Positions 52,109-59,653 of a DNA stretch of 64,000 nucleotides are shown here, piece by piece. Source of the DNA: Hellea sp039977295 (lineage in GTDB: Bacteria; Pseudomonadota; Alphaproteobacteria; Caulobacterales; Maricaulaceae); contig JBDWDN010000009.1 in assembly GCA_039977295.1 (NCBI GenBank), forward strand, positions 558,001-622,000, given 5' to 3'. Position numbers and translations under genes: made by a program. The notes under the pieces were generated by a model. That model ran no database searches. It was not told the origin of the DNA and saw only the letters and a list, made by a program, of their open reading frames with translations. Position 1 is the first letter of the stretch. Every line of letters begins with the position of its first letter.

Positions 52109-52136
52109 CCTAGCCTGAAAAGGTTTTTCATCTCGA

Positions 52137-52170
52137 TTTGCGTAAATTATTACGCTAGTTACTACGCAAA
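52137..52170. promoter_or_regulatory. Lrp-type operator G2
   Basis: TTTGCGTA-N18-TACGCAAA, fully symmetric arms, starting 62 bp after G1 and ending 31 bp before the 3-alpha-HSD-like gene. Confidence 0.82.
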
Positions 52171-52201
52171 TTGAATAATAATCAGACGATAAGGATTTAT
52201 C

Positions 52202-52963
52202 ATGGGAATAGCTGTCATCACGGGATCAGCCTCTGGCATAGGGGCCTGCACGGCCAAACGCCTTGCCGCGCAGGGCCACCGCATTATTGGCATTGACCTC
52301 AAAGGCGCTGATATAAATGTTGACCTCTCGACCCCTGATGGCCGCCAGGCCGCGATTGATCAAGCGATTGAGATGTCAGGCGGAAAAATAGACCGCCTTG
52401 TCCTCGCGGCGGGACTTGGGGGACATATAGATGACGGACAGCTTGTGGCGAAGGTCAATTACTTTGGCTGTATTGCCGTTTTAGACGGGCTCAAAGACGC
52501 CCTCGCCGCTGTCGATGGCCGCGTCGTTGTCATCTCTTCTAACTCTGCGCAAATGCGCACCGATCCGAATACACCCTTTGTCCTGGCGATGCTTGACGGC
52601 GATGAAGATAAAGCAATGGAGCTTATAGGCGACGCCCATGGCGCGCTGACCTATGGCACCTCCAAACATGCAGTCGCCCGCGCTGTGCGCCGCCGCGCAG
52701 CTGAATGGGGCCAAGCAGGCATAACCCTAAACGCAATTGCGCCCGGCATGACCGAAACGCCCATGTTCAGAGGCGCCGCGGATCACCCTGTCATTGGCAA
52801 GAGCGTCGAGATGATTCCTATTCCAAAAACCCGCGTCGCCTCACCTGACGAAATTGCGGGCGTTATCGAGTTTATGCTGAGCGACGCAGCAGAATATATG
52901 CAGGGCAGCATCATCTATGTTGACGGCGGCACAGACGCGCAATTACGGCCCGACGCGTTTTAG
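52202..52963 (+). CDS. 3-alpha-hydroxysteroid dehydrogenase/carbonyl reductase-like SDR
   Basis: 253 aa. TGSASGIGACTA near residues 7-18, GIDLKGADINVDLST, LAAGLG, VKVNYFG, catalytic YGTSKHAVARAVRRRAAEWG near residue 150, LNAIAPGMTETPM and the C-terminal DGGTDAQLRPDAF. The short helix after strand 2, VNYFG and the C-terminal DGGxDAxxRP are features I recall from Comamonas HsdA (3-alpha-HSD/carbonyl reductase). It would interconvert 3-alpha-hydroxy and 3-keto steroids with NAD(H). The start follows AAGGA by seven bases. It leads the unit with the Tat flavoprotein and the BAHD-like gene. Confidence 0.87.
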   Translation: MGIAVITGSASGIGACTAKRLAAQGHRIIGIDLKGADINVDLSTPDGRQAAIDQAIEMSGGKIDRLVLAAGLGGHIDDGQLVAKVNYFGCIAVLDGLKDALAAVDGRVVVISSNSAQMRTDPNTPFVLAMLDGDEDKAMELIGDAHGALTYGTSKHAVARAVRRRAAEWGQAGITLNAIAPGMTETPMFRGAADHPVIGKSVEMIPIPKTRVASPDEIAGVIEFMLSDAAEYMQGSIIYVDGGTDAQLRPDAF

Positions 52964-53000
52964 AAACATCTATGTTTTAGAGAATCTATGAGGAGAGATT

Positions 53001-54884
53001 ATGACGGATAAGATAACGCGGCGCGATTTCCTCAACGGAACACAAATCGCCATTGGCGCTGCGCTTTGTCCGTCTCTTCTCTCGGCTTGCGGCGCCAATG
53101 GTATAGATAGCGCCGATACTGGTAGCCCTGATATTGTCGGTAATGCGCCCTCTCCCTTTACGCTCCCTAAAAATTATTATCCTCCGAGCAAGACAGGACT
53201 ACGCGGTAGTCATGACGGCTCTTGGGAAACCATGCATTCACGCGTTTTTGGGGAGGAGTTTCCCCATGCCGAGCCTACTGAGAATTATGACCTTATAATT
53301 GTCGGCGCAGGCATAAGCGGTTTGTCCGCAGCGCATTTCTACCGCAAGACTAATCCGGGCGCTAAAATCCTTATTTTAGATAATCATGATGACTTTGGCG
53401 GTCACGCTAAACGCAATGAATTTGACGTCGAAGGCCAATTTTGTATGGGGTATGGCGGAACAGAAGCCATAGATACCCCGTCGGCCTATGCGCCTGAATC
53501 CCTTGAGCTCCTCAAAGACATTGGCGTTGATACGCAAAAATTTTACGACTATTTCGATCAAGAGTTTTGGGACCGCTACGGCCTCTCAAAATCCATCGTC
53601 TTTGATAAGGAAACTTTTGGAGAAGACAAAATTGTCTTGGGATATGGCGAGCGGTCCTGGGAAGACTTCGCCGCCGACATGCCCGTCAGCGAGACAGCTA
53701 AAGCCGATTTCATTCGCGTCCATACCTCCAAGGAAGACTATCTTCCGGGAAAGAGTTTTGACGAAAAATATGGAATCCTGCGCAAAACGAGCTACGAAGA
53801 TTTTCTGCGTAATTATTGTAAAATTGATGAGCAGATTATCAATATTTATAAACGCTGGGGCATGAGCTTTTGGTGCGTGGGGATTGACGAAATTCCGGCC
53901 ACGGCCATTCAAGATTATGATGGCGGAATGCCGGGCGTCGCCCATACATTACGCCGCACAGGTCACCGCAATGACGAACCTTACATTTTCCATTTCCCTG
54001 ACGGCAATGCCTCAGTCGCTCGGCTTTTAGTGCGCAGCTTCATTCCTGATGCCGTCCCAGGTTCGACGATGGAAGATGTCGTCATGGCCAAAGCTGATTA
54101 CGCGGCGCTAGACAGAACGAATAATGACGTAATAATTCGCCTTAACAGTACCGCGGTGAATGTCACCAACGCGGTTAATGGCAAAGCGAGTTTGGTTACC
54201 TATGTGCGAGACGGCACCTCTTATACGGCGCAAGCAAAACATTGCATCCTAGCCTGTTATAATGCCGCCATTCCTTATCTTTGCCCCGACATGCCAGACG
54301 CCCAGAAAGAGGCGCTCTCTTATAATGTAAAAATTCCGCTCGTTTACACAAAGGTCGCCGTGCCGGATTGGAAGCGCTTCGCCACATTAAAAACTGATTT
54401 TTTCTATTATACTGGCGGCTTTTTCAAGCAGGTCGAATTTGCCTATCCCGTTTCCATAGGGGGCTATGACGCAGTGGGCGCGCCGGACACACCGATGGTG
54501 CTGCATCTGTGCCACGTCCCTTGGGTGCCAGAGATCAAAGGCGCGGATCAATGGCGCGAAGGACGACGCCGCATCCTCACAACACCTTTTGAAACCTATG
54601 AAGAACATGTCAAAACGCAGCTGTCGCAAGCTCTCTCCGGGACAGATTTTGACCCTGATCGCGACATCAGCGCCATCACCGTGAATCGCTGGCCACATGG
54701 ATATGCCTATAGTCCGGACCTGATATGGGAGCCCGATTATGAGAGCGAGAGCGACAAGCCTTGGGTGAAAGGGCGTAAGTCTTTTGGCCGCATTCACATC
54801 GCCAATTCCGACGCGGGGGCAGGCGCGGATACGAACACAGCCATTGCGCAAGGCTACCGCGCAGTGAAAGAGATCACGGCCTAA
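53001..54884 (+). CDS. Tat-exported FAD-dependent oxidoreductase, spermidine dehydrogenase-like
   Basis: 627 aa. Twin-arginine motif RRDFLNG at residues 7-13 followed by a hydrophobic core and a lipobox-like LLSAC, so a folded, FAD-loaded lipoprotein is exported to the periplasm. FAD motif YDLIIVGAGISGLSAAHFYR near residue 95 with GGHAKRNEF downstream; the C-terminus has ANSDAGAGADTNTAIAQGYRA. The order of segments resembles amine-oxidase-type flavoproteins such as spermidine dehydrogenase SpdH. Substrate here is uncertain and need not be an amine. It follows the 3-alpha-HSD-like gene by 37 bp and precedes the acyltransferase by 3 bp. Confidence 0.8.
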   Translation: MTDKITRRDFLNGTQIAIGAALCPSLLSACGANGIDSADTGSPDIVGNAPSPFTLPKNYYPPSKTGLRGSHDGSWETMHSRVFGEEFPHAEPTENYDLIIVGAGISGLSAAHFYRKTNPGAKILILDNHDDFGGHAKRNEFDVEGQFCMGYGGTEAIDTPSAYAPESLELLKDIGVDTQKFYDYFDQEFWDRYGLSKSIVFDKETFGEDKIVLGYGERSWEDFAADMPVSETAKADFIRVHTSKEDYLPGKSFDEKYGILRKTSYEDFLRNYCKIDEQIINIYKRWGMSFWCVGIDEIPATAIQDYDGGMPGVAHTLRRTGHRNDEPYIFHFPDGNASVARLLVRSFIPDAVPGSTMEDVVMAKADYAALDRTNNDVIIRLNSTAVNVTNAVNGKASLVTYVRDGTSYTAQAKHCILACYNAAIPYLCPDMPDAQKEALSYNVKIPLVYTKVAVPDWKRFATLKTDFFYYTGGFFKQVEFAYPVSIGGYDAVGAPDTPMVLHLCHVPWVPEIKGADQWREGRRRILTTPFETYEEHVKTQLSQALSGTDFDPDRDISAITVNRWPHGYAYSPDLIWEPDYESESDKPWVKGRKSFGRIHIANSDAGAGADTNTAIAQGYRAVKEITA

Positions 54885-54887
54885 GCT

Positions 54888-56210
54888 ATGCCGCACAGTG
54901 TTAGCCTCATAGACGAAAACCATCTACTTTATGGTAACTTTATTGGGCTGCAATATGCCTTTGCAAAGGGCTTGGATAAGGACGCTTTATCAAATTCCGT
55001 TATTGAACTAACGGCACAATTTCCAGCTCTGTCTGGGCGGTATAGTGCCAAATCCAATAGTGTTACGACATCGGCAAAAGATAAGTCATTTTCTATCCAT
55101 CACCCCGCAAGCCTTGCTGTTCATTCGCATCCAGGCACATTGAAGCGTGTTATGATGGCATCCGATCGTCCGCAATTCGTCATTCAGCCAAAACGGAAAA
55201 GTGTTCTTAATGGAAGCGCCCCATTATCCAGTTTTACGCTCACTGAATTTTCAGAAGGCGGTATGATATTCGGCATGGCCATTAGTCACGCGCTAACGGA
55301 CGCGGCGGGATATCATTTACTGATGAAACATTTGAGCGGGATTTATGATGCCATAGTGTCTGACAAAGCCGTAGACCAATTTCCGTTTGCGACACAATTA
55401 GATGTTTTCGAGTTCGGAACGCAGCGGTCCAAAGCTGAGAGCCTTAATGTTTTAAAACAGCGCGGCCTCCCAAAACCGATTCCGATTAAAGGTTTGTTTG
55501 GCAGCTTCGTTAAATCTCTCATCACCAAAGCAATGGATAAGAGCTTAAGCGACAATCCGCCCATCTCCATTCATTTCGGTCCAGATGATGTGGCGCGCCT
55601 TAAGCAAACTGTCTTTAAAGAAAGCGGGGAAGATTGGATCAGTACTAATGTCGCCCTCTGCGCTCACTTTACATCCATCATCGCTACCCTCAGCTATGGT
55701 GATGACATCAAATATGACATGCAAATTGGTCAGCTGCTCGATTTACGTAATCGTTATTTTGAGACGAATTCTAAAACTCAATCGGCATATGTTGGTAATG
55801 CCATCCTCATTCATATTGATAAAGCTGCCTTCCCTAACGGCTTACAAAATACATCTCGCGGCGAGCTGGCGCGATATTTCAAACAGCGCCAAACCAAGAC
55901 CAATGCGGCAGATGTGAAAGACAGGCTCGACCTGCTCGCGGATTGCCTGCGCCACGGCTATACCAATCCAGAGCTTGATGTGAAAAACCCGATTATCTCG
56001 CTCAATAATCAAAGCAAGATGGCGGTGTATGATGTTAGCTTTAATGGGCAAAGTCCTGCGCGCATTTATCCGCAAGATGTCGGCGACAATATTATGTTCT
56101 TCCCGGCCCCGGATGGCGGCATAGACATCCACATACGCGACATCGTTAATCCGCAAGGGCAACAAAATTTACTGACTTCTGAATGGCAGAAACGCATTTT
56201 TGATTTCTAG
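54888..56210 (+). CDS. BAHD-like acyltransferase family protein
   Basis: 440 aa. The motif HALTDAAGYHLLMKHLSGIYDAI near residue 135 is the HxxxD catalytic motif with the following helix of BAHD/chloramphenicol-acetyltransferase-fold enzymes. The C-terminal half has NAILIHIDKAAF and VYDVSFNGQSPARIYPQ where plant BAHD enzymes have DFGWG, then PAPDGGIDIHI. Such enzymes acylate alcohols from acyl-CoA. BAHD-type proteins are mainly described in plants and fungi, so a copy in this bacterial operon is unusual. It could also be a condensation-like or wax-ester-synthase-like protein, since HxxxDG is shared. The ATG lies just after the flavoprotein stop. Confidence 0.65.
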   Translation: MPHSVSLIDENHLLYGNFIGLQYAFAKGLDKDALSNSVIELTAQFPALSGRYSAKSNSVTTSAKDKSFSIHHPASLAVHSHPGTLKRVMMASDRPQFVIQPKRKSVLNGSAPLSSFTLTEFSEGGMIFGMAISHALTDAAGYHLLMKHLSGIYDAIVSDKAVDQFPFATQLDVFEFGTQRSKAESLNVLKQRGLPKPIPIKGLFGSFVKSLITKAMDKSLSDNPPISIHFGPDDVARLKQTVFKESGEDWISTNVALCAHFTSIIATLSYGDDIKYDMQIGQLLDLRNRYFETNSKTQSAYVGNAILIHIDKAAFPNGLQNTSRGELARYFKQRQTKTNAADVKDRLDLLADCLRHGYTNPELDVKNPIISLNNQSKMAVYDVSFNGQSPARIYPQDVGDNIMFFPAPDGGIDIHIRDIVNPQGQQNLLTSEWQKRIFDF

Positions 56211-56238
56211 CCGCTTGACACTTACACCGCCATAGGCT

Positions 56239-56259
56239 TTTCTGAACGTCATTCGGAAA
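56239..56259. promoter_or_regulatory. TetR operator 3
   Basis: TTTCTGAAC-GTC-ATTCGGAAA. Two mismatches between arms; otherwise the same box as operators 1 and 2. It ends 26 bp before the SDR start at 56286 and would control the operon running to 62437. Confidence 0.75.
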
Positions 56260-56285
56260 GTCGCAAAAAATTAGGGGAATTCACA

Positions 56286-57164
56286 ATGGCCGATCAAAAA
56301 ACAGCCTTTATTACAGGTGCCGCTATGGGCATGGGCGCTATGAAAGCGCGTAAGCTGGCCGAACGGGGCTGGAAAGTTTTCGCGGGCGTACTTCCCGGCG
56401 CCGACACGTCTGAGCTTGGCAGTCATGAGAACATCGTCGTGGTAGAGCAAGATGTCACCTCCGATGCTTCTGTCACCGCCAGCGCCGAAACCGTCGCTAA
56501 GCACTTAGATAACGGCCCCCTTCATCTGCTTATAAATAATGCAGGTATTGCCAATAAGGGAACGGGCCCAATTGAAGGCATCAATATCGATGAGATGCGT
56601 ATCCTATTTGAAATCAATACCTTTGGGCCTATGCGCGTGACCCAAGCTTTCCTTCCCATGATCCGTAAAGGCGCCCCCACATCCCGCATCATCAATTTCG
56701 CGTCGGGCGCGGTGCGCGCAAACCCCGTCTGTTCCGGCAGTTACAACATGTCCAAATGGGCCGTTGAAGGACTGACCTGCACACTTCGCAATGAGCTTGC
56801 GCCCTTTGGCATTGAAGTTACTTCAATTGAGCCTGGCGCGGTAAAAACACATATGACCGCCAATGCCGAAGAAACAACCAAAGACATTTGGAAGGGTATT
56901 TCCGAAGAGGTGAAGGGCGTTTATGAACCCCACCTAAGAGAAACGACCACAACGAAAATGGTCGAACAGATCAACAAGGGTAATGATCCTGATTATGTCA
57001 CTGATGAAGTTCTGGCCCTGCTTGAAAAAAAGACATGGAAGCCGCGTTATCTCGTTGGCAAGGACGTCAAGCCTCTGAAAGTCATGCTCACACTCATGTC
57101 GGAACACGGCGCTGAAAAAGCGATCCAAAAAGCCGTCGGCATCCCGCAATATGGTAAAGGCTAA
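56286..57164 (+). CDS. SDR-family oxidoreductase, 17-beta-HSD/retinol dehydrogenase-like
   Basis: 292 aa. TGAAMGMGAMKA near residues 11-22, NNAGIANKG near 88, NFASGA with the Ser, catalytic YNMSKWAVEGLTCTLRNEL near 155 and SIEPGAVKTHM. The longer C-terminal region after residue 200 and the EL-x-x-FGI-x-V-x-x-IEPG motif are typical of 17-beta-HSD and retinol dehydrogenase-like SDRs that bind steroids. AGGGGAATTC precedes the start. It is the first gene of a six-gene operon and has TetR operator 3 upstream. Confidence 0.85.
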   Translation: MADQKTAFITGAAMGMGAMKARKLAERGWKVFAGVLPGADTSELGSHENIVVVEQDVTSDASVTASAETVAKHLDNGPLHLLINNAGIANKGTGPIEGINIDEMRILFEINTFGPMRVTQAFLPMIRKGAPTSRIINFASGAVRANPVCSGSYNMSKWAVEGLTCTLRNELAPFGIEVTSIEPGAVKTHMTANAEETTKDIWKGISEEVKGVYEPHLRETTTTKMVEQINKGNDPDYVTDEVLALLEKKTWKPRYLVGKDVKPLKVMLTLMSEHGAEKAIQKAVGIPQYGKG

Positions 57165-57167
57165 TCC

Positions 57168-58586
57168 ATGACGTCCAAGACATCTGATATCGCGGCCAAA
57201 GTCCAAGCCCTGAAAGACGCGACCCCTCGCCTTCGCAATAGCACGGCGGCAGAACGTTGCGCGAAAATGAAAGCTTTGTGGGAGGCCACAGTTGACCGCA
57301 AGGATGACCTGTTTAAGGCCGCCAACATCGAGCGCGGAACACATGATCTGGATATGGCCGCAGAACTTGTCATGCTGAAATCCGAAGTGGACTTCATGTG
57401 TAAAAACCTCGCAAAATGGATGAAGCCCGAAAAGGTCAAAAACTCATTAGCGACAATGGGTAAGCGCTGCGAAATACGCCGCCAATCAAAGGGCGTTGCG
57501 CTGAATATGGCCGCTTATAATGCCCCGACGGCAGAGAGCTTCGTGCCCATGTTGGCCTCTATCGCAGCTGGAAATGCGATGGCGATAAAACCCTCCGAAC
57601 TTGCGCCAGACTCGGCCCAAATTATTCAAGAGATTGTCAATAAAGTCTTCCCCGCAGATGAAGCCGAAGTTTTCCAAGGCGGCGTCGACGTCGCCCAAGA
57701 ACTCTTGAAGCAACCCTTTGATCACATCTATTATACAGGCGGAACCGCGGTCGGGAAAATCGTGATGAAAGCGGCGGCGGATAATCTCGCCTCTGTCACG
57801 CTGGAAATGGGCGGTAAAAACCCGGTCATTATTGATGAAACTGCCAAGCTCGAAAACGCCGCGAAAAAGCTCGCTTGGGGCCGCGTGATGAATGCAGGTC
57901 AGGTCTGTATCGCGCCGGATTACGCTATCGTCCATGAAAGTGTTAAAGACGAATTTCAAACTCTCATGGCGGCTCAAATAGACGCCCTTTATAATTCTGA
58001 AAACACTGGGTTGGAAAACTCAAATTACGTCCCGCGCATTATTAATGAACGGCACACAAAGCGGGTAAAATCCCTCATTGATGACGCCGTTAAAAAAGGG
58101 GCGACCGTCATTTGCGGCGGCAATGCCAACGTCAAAGATAATTATATCGAACCAACTTTGCTAACCGATGTAACAGAAGAGATGGACATTATGGGCGAAG
58201 AAGTCTTCGGCCCCGTCATGTGTGTGCTCGGTTATGAAACCCGCGAAGATGTGCTATCCCTCATCAAGCCGCGCACAAATTCCCTCGCGCTCTATATCTA
58301 TTCCACCAATGACGAAAACATCGAATACTTCTTGGCAAATACCTCTTCTGGATCTGCCGTGGTGAATAATAATTGCATCCAATCGGGGACTAACCCTCGC
58401 CTGCCCTTTGGCGGCGTCGGCAATTCCGGCATGGGCCGCATTGGCGGTTATGAAGGATTTAAAACCATGTCCAATGAACGCTCCGTTGTGCATCAGCCCC
58501 TAGATAAGTTTCGCGACTTCCTCATCATGCTTCCGCCCTATTCAGAGCGTTATTCAGGCATGATCATGAAAGGTATCAAGAAGTAA
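57168..58586 (+). CDS. Aldehyde dehydrogenase, class 3-like
   Basis: 472 aa. FVPMLASIAAGNAMAIKPSE near residues 125-144, TGGTAVGKIV, the catalytic Glu in LEMGGKNPVII near 215 and catalytic Cys in NAGQVCIAPDY near 250, GEEVFGPVMCVLGY and the C-terminal PPYSERYSG and MIMKGIKK typical of class 3 (AlkH/ALDH3) enzymes. It oxidises aldehydes to acids with NAD(P). The aldehyde probably arises from side-chain cleavage or a primary alcohol. It lies three bases after the SDR stop and directly abuts the next start. Confidence 0.9.
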   Translation: MTSKTSDIAAKVQALKDATPRLRNSTAAERCAKMKALWEATVDRKDDLFKAANIERGTHDLDMAAELVMLKSEVDFMCKNLAKWMKPEKVKNSLATMGKRCEIRRQSKGVALNMAAYNAPTAESFVPMLASIAAGNAMAIKPSELAPDSAQIIQEIVNKVFPADEAEVFQGGVDVAQELLKQPFDHIYYTGGTAVGKIVMKAAADNLASVTLEMGGKNPVIIDETAKLENAAKKLAWGRVMNAGQVCIAPDYAIVHESVKDEFQTLMAAQIDALYNSENTGLENSNYVPRIINERHTKRVKSLIDDAVKKGATVICGGNANVKDNYIEPTLLTDVTEEMDIMGEEVFGPVMCVLGYETREDVLSLIKPRTNSLALYIYSTNDENIEYFLANTSSGSAVVNNNCIQSGTNPRLPFGGVGNSGMGRIGGYEGFKTMSNERSVVHQPLDKFRDFLIMLPPYSERYSGMIMKGIKK

Positions 58587-59054
58587 GTGCTTAGCTTTGT
58601 CCGCACCGTCGCTCTGCTAATCATCTCAACTTTTGTGATGGCGGGAACGAGCCTTGCCCAAGACACAAAATCCCCTGATGCGTTCGATATTAGCGACATT
58701 GCGGGTCAGTGGCGCATTGAAGTCATCGACCAACCAAACTCGACATTTAAAGGGTCAGCAACAATCCCAAATGGAGGCGGCAAATCTATCATGGCCGAAA
58801 CAATTACAGAGGATAAATGCTGCGGCGGGAAAAACCATGCACGCGTGCTACAAGATAGCCAAATTACCATTACCGATGGCCACATTGAAGTGAGTTCAAA
58901 AATCGTTAAATTCCTCTTACGTGAAGAAGAGCTCAGCATTCGCTATAGCCCGGATGATTTTTCACTAAGACGGCAAGATAGAAACACCCTGATCGGCACG
59001 GCGAATGGTTACACGCCTGTCAGATGGATTCGCGATGAATTGGAAATAAGTTAA
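58587..59054 (+). CDS. Exported protein of unknown function
   Basis: 155 aa from a GTG start that touches the ALDH stop codon. Residues 1-24 are a signal peptide (LLIISTFVMAGTSLAQ). The mature part is beta-rich with a Cys pair in TEDKCCGGKNHARV near residue 77, GQWRIEVIDQPNSTFKG and IRYSPDDFSLRRQD. I do not recognise the family; the size and beta strands suggest a small lipocalin-like or DUF-type binding barrel. The cotranscribed neighbours are cytosolic enzymes, so it may be a periplasmic binding partner for the same substrate. Confidence 0.65.
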   Translation: MLSFVRTVALLIISTFVMAGTSLAQDTKSPDAFDISDIAGQWRIEVIDQPNSTFKGSATIPNGGGKSIMAETITEDKCCGGKNHARVLQDSQITITDGHIEVSSKIVKFLLREEELSIRYSPDDFSLRRQDRNTLIGTANGYTPVRWIRDELEIS

Positions 59055-59086
59055 GCTCGTAGAAACCTCTAAAACGGAGACAGGCC

Positions 59087-59596
59087 ATGTCCTTCGAAGA
59101 CATTGAAGCCATCAAACGCGTTAAATATAATTATTGCAACGGGATTGATAAATGCGATCTGGAGCTTTTAGCGAGCATCCTCACCCCTGATGTCGAGATT
59201 GACTATGTTGGCGGCACTTACCGCTATAAAGTCAGCGGAAGGGATAATTTCCTCGACGCTGTAAAAGGCTCTTTCAATCCCGAATTTGTCAGCTGCCATT
59301 CCGTGCACATGCCCTTCATCGATTTGACAGGCTCGAATAGCGCAACAGGCCGTTGGCGCTTACTCGATTATGCAATGAACCTCGCTCAAGATAATCTGGT
59401 CACCATCGGCGCCGCAGAATATCAAGACACCTATGAAAAAGGCGGAGACGGAAAGTGGCGCATTAAATCATCAGGTTATGAGCGAATTTACGAGCGCGTC
59501 TTTGATGAACCGAAACCCGCTCTAACCCATTATTTCCTCGGCGGTGGTCATACAGACAAAACCGCAGAATTCGCGGGCGCGAAACCTTTTAAATAG
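59087..59596 (+). CDS. SnoaL-like (NTF2-fold) protein
   Basis: 169 aa. FEDIEAIKRVKYNYCNGIDKCDLELLASIL, then TPDVEIDYVGG and a C-terminal DTYEKGGDGKWRIKSSGYERIYE define the SnoaL_4 type. It is the fourth such gene in the island. Dehydratase, isomerase or ligand-binding roles are all possible. AACGGAG (GGAG nine bases upstream) supports the start. It lies 32 bp after the exported-protein gene and 57 bp before the acyl-CoA dehydrogenase, all in the same direction. Confidence 0.8.
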   Translation: MSFEDIEAIKRVKYNYCNGIDKCDLELLASILTPDVEIDYVGGTYRYKVSGRDNFLDAVKGSFNPEFVSCHSVHMPFIDLTGSNSATGRWRLLDYAMNLAQDNLVTIGAAEYQDTYEKGGDGKWRIKSSGYERIYERVFDEPKPALTHYFLGGGHTDKTAEFAGAKPFK

Positions 59597-59653
59597 TCTG
59601 CAATGACATTGGGCATCGCTCAATAGATAATTCCCCTAAAGAAGACCTAACCT

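Noticed and set aside
54387..54923. 178-codon minus-strand frame opposite the Tat flavoprotein
   Set aside because: Antisense shadow of a well-supported gene.
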